In this document: in pieces, positions 58,674 through 64,000 of the stretch
How the letters are laid out: every line of letters starts with the position of its first letter
Numbering within the stretch: position 1 is the first letter of the stretch
Assembly: GCA_002205965.3 (NCBI GenBank)
Contig: NADL03000492.1
Location: forward strand, 1,736,001-1,800,000
Direction of reading: 5' to 3'
Length of the DNA stretch: 64,000 nucleotides
From: Kappaphycus alvarezii
Taxonomy: Eukaryota; Rhodophyta; Florideophyceae; Gigartinales; Solieriaceae
The notes under the pieces: generated by a model
Database searches by the model: none
Told to the model about the DNA's origin: nothing
The model's input: only the letters and a program-made list of their open reading frames with translations
Translations under genes and position numbers: made by a program

Positions 58674-60610
58674 TTGCTCAAAAAGCCCTTCCAGTGGTTC
58701 ATTCCTACCTTGTGCCTCAGCAGCTCTGTGTTGGGGTTTTGAACGGTACGGAGGCAATTTTCCACGCGGTTCGTCGCCTGTGCCAATGTTCAGAGTTTCG
58801 TGACCATGTCCTTATCCAAATCGATGTCTACAACGCCTTTAATCGCATCTCCAGGCAGTGCATTCTCGACTCCGTCCCCACTAATGCCCCTTGCATTGCG
58901 CGTTGGCTCCATTATTGTTATGGGGATAGCACGGAGATTCTCCTCGGCCCCTATACTATTCTCAGCGCTACTGGTACCCAGCAAGGGGATCCTCTTGGCC
59001 CGTTGTTGTTTGCCTTGGCTTTGAATCCATTGATCATGAGCTTTCAGGACGGGCACTCCCCGCTTTGAATGCTTGGTACGCTGATGACGGTACTATCCTC
59101 GCCCATCATTCCCATGCTGACGCCGCTCTGAATTTTTTCAAGACTGTTGCGGATTCCCTCGGAGCCACACTCAACATAAGCAAGACTCAGGTCCACGAGC
59201 TTTCACCAGCCTCTGCTCCTCTCCGCCTACCGTGCCCGCTTTCCCTCGGGTCCGGCTTCCGGGTATTTTTGTCTCCTATTCGCACTGATTCTTACGTCAC
59301 TGAATTCTTCACCACTGTTCAGAAGGATATTGACTGGATATTTACGGCCCTTCAGGAGATCGATGACGCTCAGCTTGCGTTTTCACTTACACCGGTTTTG
59401 TGGCAGTGCGTGTAAGGTCATGCTGCGAGCGAACACTTCCCCCCAATCAATCTACGGCTTTAGCCGTTCGGTTCGATGAGAAGCAGAGGGAAGTATTCCA
59501 GCAGCTGCAAGGTCCCCACTCAGAACGGACTTCTGTACAGGCTTAGCTTCCACTGCCTCTGTCTCGACTTGGTTTCCTCCACACTGCTGACATCGTCGAA
59601 GTCGCTTACGCCGCATCCCTCATTTACAAGTTCCCTCTACTCTCCATCCTTCTTGCCGCATCCACCGATCCTCACTTGGAGGGAATCCCTCGCTCAGCGA
59701 TACCTCTTTTATCCTCTCGTCACCCCTCCCTTTCCTCCACCTTGAGCAGTACTGTCCTCTTCGAACGGTGCAGATCTCCTGTTACTGGCGAAAAACTCCA
59801 GTCTACCATCACCTCCGAACTCCATCATGCTAAGTACGAACGATTATTCCTTCGTCTAGCCCTGCTGACCGTGCCCGCCTGCTCTCTCTACGTACCAAAT
59901 CTTCTTGTTCCGTATTTTCCACACTCCCTCAACCCCACCGGGGCACTTTTTTTTTCTTTCATGCTTGGAAAGGTCTCTTTGCCGTTCTTCTTGGTATCTC
60001 GCTGTTCTCTGGGCGGTCACGTTGCCCCGTTTGCGCCCGGCGTTACTCAGATGTTGCCCCTCTCCTGGACCTCCTCGGCAAACACGCTCTGATCTGTCAG
60101 TATGACGATAAACAAAAGCCCCAGCACAATGTACTCCGGAATAAAATTCACGGGTACTGCAAGGAATTGGGCATCTCCGCACTCTTCGAAAACACTCTTC
60201 CCCCTAGGGATCCAAACTCGTCTCCGTCTCTACGCATGGACCTCTACATTCCGGGTGCCTTTGGGCTCGACTGCCGTGATATCGCCCTGGATGTCACTGT
60301 GGCCCATCTTCACTCCGTCAATTGCATCTTCCAAAGCGTATCTTCCGCCGGCGCCGCTGCAAATCTTCTTGAGCAAGCGAATTTTCGACATTACGGTCCG
60401 CACTGCAACGTTCACGACATCTTTCTCCTTCCGGCAGGTGTTGGATCCTATGAAGTTTTTCCGCCTTCTCGCTTCTCTCGCTTCAAGCCGTCGGAATTCG
60501 GCGCCAGCGCTGGAGCTTCAGGACTTAGATAGCCGCTTTTCGTTTTGCCTTCATAGGATGCAGGCCCGCCAGGTCAATACCAAGGTTGCAGTGGGCATCT
60601 AAAAATCACT
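58674..60610 (+). mobile_element. LINE with RT, zinc region and C-terminal nuclease, 5'-truncated
   Basis: The most complete LINE of the window. RT palm: LIQIDVYNAFNRISRQ near 58810-58860, GTQQGDPLGPLLFALAL near 58970-59030, and the catalytic NAWYADDGT near 59068-59095. The thumb region is near 59470-59800. A zinc region CPVC...KHALICQ...HNVLRN is near 60030-60140, then the nuclease core LRMDLYIP and DIALDVTVAHL near 60230-60310, and the conserved C-terminal tail RLLASLASSRR...RMQARQV, ending at 60602. Frames change near 59066, 59420, 60080 and 60440, so the copy is dead. The 5' end is lost at the junction with the LTR. Like R2-type elements it would rely on the C-terminal nuclease for target cutting and has no sign of an APE-type endonuclease. 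The same family gave the copies at 22.3-24.5 kb and 63.8 kb. Confidence 0.88.
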
Positions 60611-60881
60611 TGTCCCAAGTACAAGGAACAAAGGCGACCGATTGAAGTCCGAGTAGGGAAGGACATCGGTGCATGTAAATAAGTTATTTCTAAAGCCCAC
60701 CTCGACAAGTGTCATCCCAAAAATATATCCAAAGGCAGTGCATGAACATAAAATATTTCAAATGTGCCAGGGGCAAATAGAGAATAAAATTTCAGCAGGG
60801 CAAATACAATGCCGAAAACAGACATGTACCAAGTACAATATAAATAAAATAAATCTGAACATTTACTTGTACTAACCCGAA

Positions 60882-61200
60882 AGGCCCTACAGCCTAGTGG
60901 GTACAAATGGTAATTCACCGGAAAAAACCGTAGGTTCGGATCTGGACCGTGCACGCTAAAACCACACGATTAATCGTGTGGGTCAGAGGATAAAAGTAAC
61001 CGTCGTTTGGAGTCTGGTTCTAGACTGACCCGTCTTGGTTTTATGTGAAGCTAAATCTTCTTCACCCTAGCAGTGGGAATAGCTTTCGTAGCCAAGATCT
61101 CATTAGGAGTGGGCTAGTATCTAGACGTTATCCATTGCTTTCAATGGCCAGTTGGCAGTACCGGGAACTATGCGATAGGGATTCCTCTGGCGGCTAAGCA
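60882..61200 (+). mobile_element. tRNA-derived SINE-like element
   Basis: The first 75 bases resemble a tRNA: GGCCCTACAGCCTAGTGGG with a D-arm-like part, and a B box GGTTCGGATCT at 60933-60943. A perfect 20-base palindrome (60962-60981) and an unrelated body of about 200 bases follow. The right boundary is a guess. No target duplication was identified. Confidence 0.5.
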
Positions 61201-61212
61201 CACTTTTTTTTA

Positions 61213-63497
61213 TTACTCCAAAAAATCTTTAGCAATCTCAGATTCCTCCCCCACTAAAAGAAAGTCGTTAAACTCTTCAACAGTTCTGAAAGTATCTTGA
61301 TGGTCAGCAAATGAAGTAAAATTCTTGGCAATAGTCACGATATTGTGGATAGATGTAGTAGACATTCGGTTTCTAAAGGAACTGCAAAGTCTACCTGCCA
61401 GACTGACCACACGCTCATTATAAATTTGAGTTGCAGGTATACCGAGAAAAAACGGAATAAGTTAGCAACTGTTGGAAACACCGACTCTTTCTGCTGCATC
61501 CACTTGAGCTTTCCCAAATTAGTTCCAGCGTAAACTTCTATCCTGTAAGTTTGAAGCTCAGTTTTCACCGAGTCCATAATACCTGAATCGCCCTCTCCGT
61601 CTTGTTGACAGTCAAGAAAGCAATCCTCCACTTGATCATTGTGTGGGGATTGTATAGACGTGCTCTCATTACCTAATTCGTTATCCTTCGCAGCAGTGCT
61701 CTTCTTTTTGACACTCACTAGTAAAGGCAAAATGACTTCTTCATCATATTGTTTCGCTGTTGCCCTTGCCCTAGCTGGATCTGACTTGTGAATAGTCATT
61801 AACGTACTCATTATGTTCATAAGATCTGGATCAAAGACGACGGCTATATAAGATGCACGAATGTTCCGTTGAGATATTTAAATTGAAAGAATCGGCACAG
61901 TATGTCTGCAAACGACTTACATCCAACCGATGACATCTTTTGCTTCATCACTTGAATTTTCATGTCAAAATCATCACTTGGGACACGATGAATTGCTTGA
62001 AAATTCTCTTTGAAGACCAGATAGACTTGCACGATTTCATTAATTGCCTCACTTACAGACCAGTACAATATTCGACTTTTAAGGCTGAGAAAAATCAGAG
62101 GTTCCAATGTTTCAACAATACATTGAACAAGATCCCATGTCTCCTGAGTAGAAACTCGTTTCTGAAGATTTTTATCTGGCTGGGAACCGAAAAATTTCGA
62201 GACAACATCTACTTATTGTAACATCATTCGCACCATGACAATGACGCTGACAAAACTCGTTTAAATCGGAGTTGGGATCAGCCTTTGAGGAAGACCTTCC
62301 TGCTTGCATGCCTCATACCATGCTTTCACTCCTTTCGAGGACTTCTTTGTCTAGGTAATGCATTTCTGTAGTGAGCCCCTGGTCGTTTCCAACAACAGGA
62401 GAGGAAGTCCTTCGCAAACCTTTTAGACAAAGCCGCATTACAAGCCCCGGACACAACATGGGCAAAGCATGTAGCACTAAAACACCCTTTTGTATCTGCA
62501 GGTTCGAAAGATGTAACAGTTCGAAGAACACTACGGCATCCCTTTAGATTACTGCCCCCATCTTTCACAAATTCAAGCACCTTGTTAGTCAAACCACATT
62601 TACCAAGCTTTTCTATTAATACATTCCTCAAATTTTCGCCACTTACGTTATCACATTCAATCAGACAAAAGTGAGCCTGAAGGTTTTCCAAATTCTTGTC
62701 AATACCATGGGCCAGAAGATCAAAGATGTCCTGGGATCCACCACTCATGTAAAGATCAACTGAAACACCCATAGAATCTAGAGTAGACAATCTTGGCTTC
62801 ACCATGCTATTCTCAACATTCTTGGTGAACTCAGGAATAATCTTATCCCGAAATTTAGTTCTTTCCGAAAATATAACTCTCGGATTGATGCTGTGTACAA
62901 AGCGAAGAAAGTCAGAATGCTCGACAAATAAAAATGGTAGACCTACTCTAGCGACCATGAGAACTGGATTCTTGTTGATGTCTTTCGCTGTGCTTGAGGT
63001 TGGATTGTAGTTTTGGTGAGTAGCAAGAATATTCTGAACTGTCTTCAGTTTCTTCCTAGCCGGTTCCCCTTTGTCATGCATCCTCTCAAATTCGGCCATC
63101 AGTTTGCTGTATTGCTCTTTCAAATGGCGTCGAAACGAATTTGTTCCTGCATTGACCTTAAATGAGAGTAGGCCTTCTCTGTCTCTCTTATTCAACGCTG
63201 AATAGTTCTGGAGATTCGGAGAACAAACAATACATGCAAATTTGGAATCACCAACAGGCTTGTAAAATCCTCAAAGCTGGGCTTTTTTGCCAGCCCTCTT
63301 CTTTTTTTCCATGTTTCAGTTGCAATTCGAAGAATTCTGGAACCATTTGCGTCACTAGTAGGTTCTGATCCTGTTCTTATGGCATTTTGTTCTAGTTTTG
63401 CAGGAGGAGACGTTTGATGGTCGTTCATGGCGTCAGCCATTAAGCTTTTTGTTTGAAGTGAGAGGTTGGGTATCAGGGTAGTTTTGCTGGCTGTCAA
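61213..63497 (-). pseudogene. hAT-family transposase, broken
   Basis: On the minus strand: a polar N-terminus (63497-63300), a BED-type zinc finger (FACIVC...TNSFRRHLKEQY, about 63260-63125), then the conserved hAT blocks LPFLFVEHSDFLRFVHSINP (near 62945-62885), VSVDLYMSGG (near 62770), VKDGGSNLKGC (near 62560) and CFAHVVSGACNAAL (near 62470). The helical insert follows, and a C-terminal dimerisation-like region (ELQTYRIEVYAGTNLGKLKW, FPTVANLFRFF, 61560-61440). Reading moves between frames near 63290, 62330 and 61830, so at least three frameshifts. The full protein would be about 750 residues, the normal hAT size. Terminal inverted repeats were not identified with certainty. Confidence 0.85.
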
Positions 63498-63671
63498 TGT
63501 ACCTGTTTCTACTCTGGCAGTTTTGTGCAGGTGTGGGAAAAGTCTTTCAGATGCCCAAGAACATTATTGGCTGGCATTTTTATGTTGATTGGTACTGCAC
63601 TAGTCTATACATGGTACATGTGTAGTCTTTTCATTGGTTAGTACATGCCCAGGGTACGTATGTAATAAAAG

Positions 63672-63793
63672 CAGGTACAAGTCCGGGCATTAATATTTTT
63701 ATTTTCAATGTACTGTAGCACAAGTACAGTACCAAGCCCTTCTTTTTTTTGGAAGAAGTACATGTCCAATGTACATACCTGGACTTGTACTTG
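63672..63793. repeat. Inverted repeat beyond the hAT gene
   Basis: GTACAAGTCCGGG (63674-63686) and its inverse CCTGGACTTGTAC (63778-63790) bound a region full of GTAC, TGTAC and AAGTAC words. Similar words (ACATGTACCAAGTACA) occur left of the hAT gene near 60822. They may be subterminal repeats of the hAT element. Confidence 0.4.
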
Positions 63794-63819
63794 TTTATGT
63801 ACCGCGAAACGACCACGTT

Positions 63820-64000
63820 TCCTGCCACAGACGCTGCCGCAACACTCGAACAGCGCGAGAAACATCGTCATTACGGCACTTACTGCAACCAAAACGATAT
63901 CCTCCTCTCCCCGGTGGAGATTGATATCTATGGTGCCTTGGGCGACGACGGCAAGTGTTTTTTCCGCCGCCTTGCTTCCTTCGCTGCTTCCCGTCACGGT
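63820..64000 (+). mobile_element. LINE C-terminal tail, running off the window
   Basis: Encodes the tail HRHYGTYCNQNDILLSP, IYGALGDDGKC, FFRRLASFAASR. About 88-93% identical to the tails at 24130-24330 and 22720-22520 (inverted). Strongly 5'-truncated. Confidence 0.85.

Noticed and set aside
1-64000. CRISPR arrays, prokaryotic operons or ribosome-binding sites
   Set aside because: No regularly spaced short repeats, and all recognisable genes are of eukaryotic mobile elements or eukaryotic domains.

Overview
The window is eukaryotic and dominated by transposable elements. It carries Ty3/gypsy chromovirus fossils, a Ty1/copia fossil, several non-LTR retrotransposon (LINE) lineages with a C-terminal PD-(D/E)XK-type nuclease, a hAT transposase, a SINE and small inverted-repeat elements. 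Only two stretches look like possible host genes, both on the minus strand: a BTB/POZ protein (18.6-19.6 kb) with a good 3' splice site, and a very acidic unknown protein (26.3-26.8 kb) with one in-frame TAG. There are no prokaryotic features. The sequence alone does not place the organism; a large, repeat-rich genome of a fungus, protist or invertebrate fits.

Layout. 1-6915: a Ty3/gypsy chromovirus (+), cut by the window start inside its 5' LTR. It has a zinc-finger frame and a tRNA-like stretch in its leader and a LINE nuclease fragment inserted in pol with a target-site duplication. 6.9-11.5 kb: AT-rich, nothing recognised. 11.5-15 kb: a very old gypsy fossil (-). 15-18.6 kb: mixed repeats. 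18.6-19.6 kb: the BTB gene. 19.8-29.4 kb: a dense patchwork of LINE 3' fragments, a recurrent ~80-bp module often found as inverted pairs around LINE pieces, a 428-bp terminal-inverted-repeat element and the acidic gene. 29.4-39.4 kb: an AT-rich desert with one clean hairpin. 39.4-40.8 kb: a copia fossil.

42.1-58.7 kb is a 16.5-kb block bracketed by two diverged copies of the same LTR sequence. It holds two different gypsy pol bodies and a gag region on the minus strand. Two sets of plus-strand frames run against them, one beside the 3' side of each pol body. The better of these has its own TATA box and poly(A) signal, so the block may carry antisense accessory units.

58.7-60.6 kb: the most complete LINE of the window (RT palm to C-terminal nuclease), abutting the truncated right LTR. 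60.9-61.2 kb: a tRNA-derived SINE. 61.2-63.5 kb: a broken hAT transposase (-). 63.8 kb to the end: another 5'-truncated copy of the same LINE tail.

The most unusual items are the zinc-finger frame between primer-binding site and gag, the antisense units in the gypsy block, and the inverted ~80-bp modules that bound LINE fragments, two of which are broken at the same internal point.
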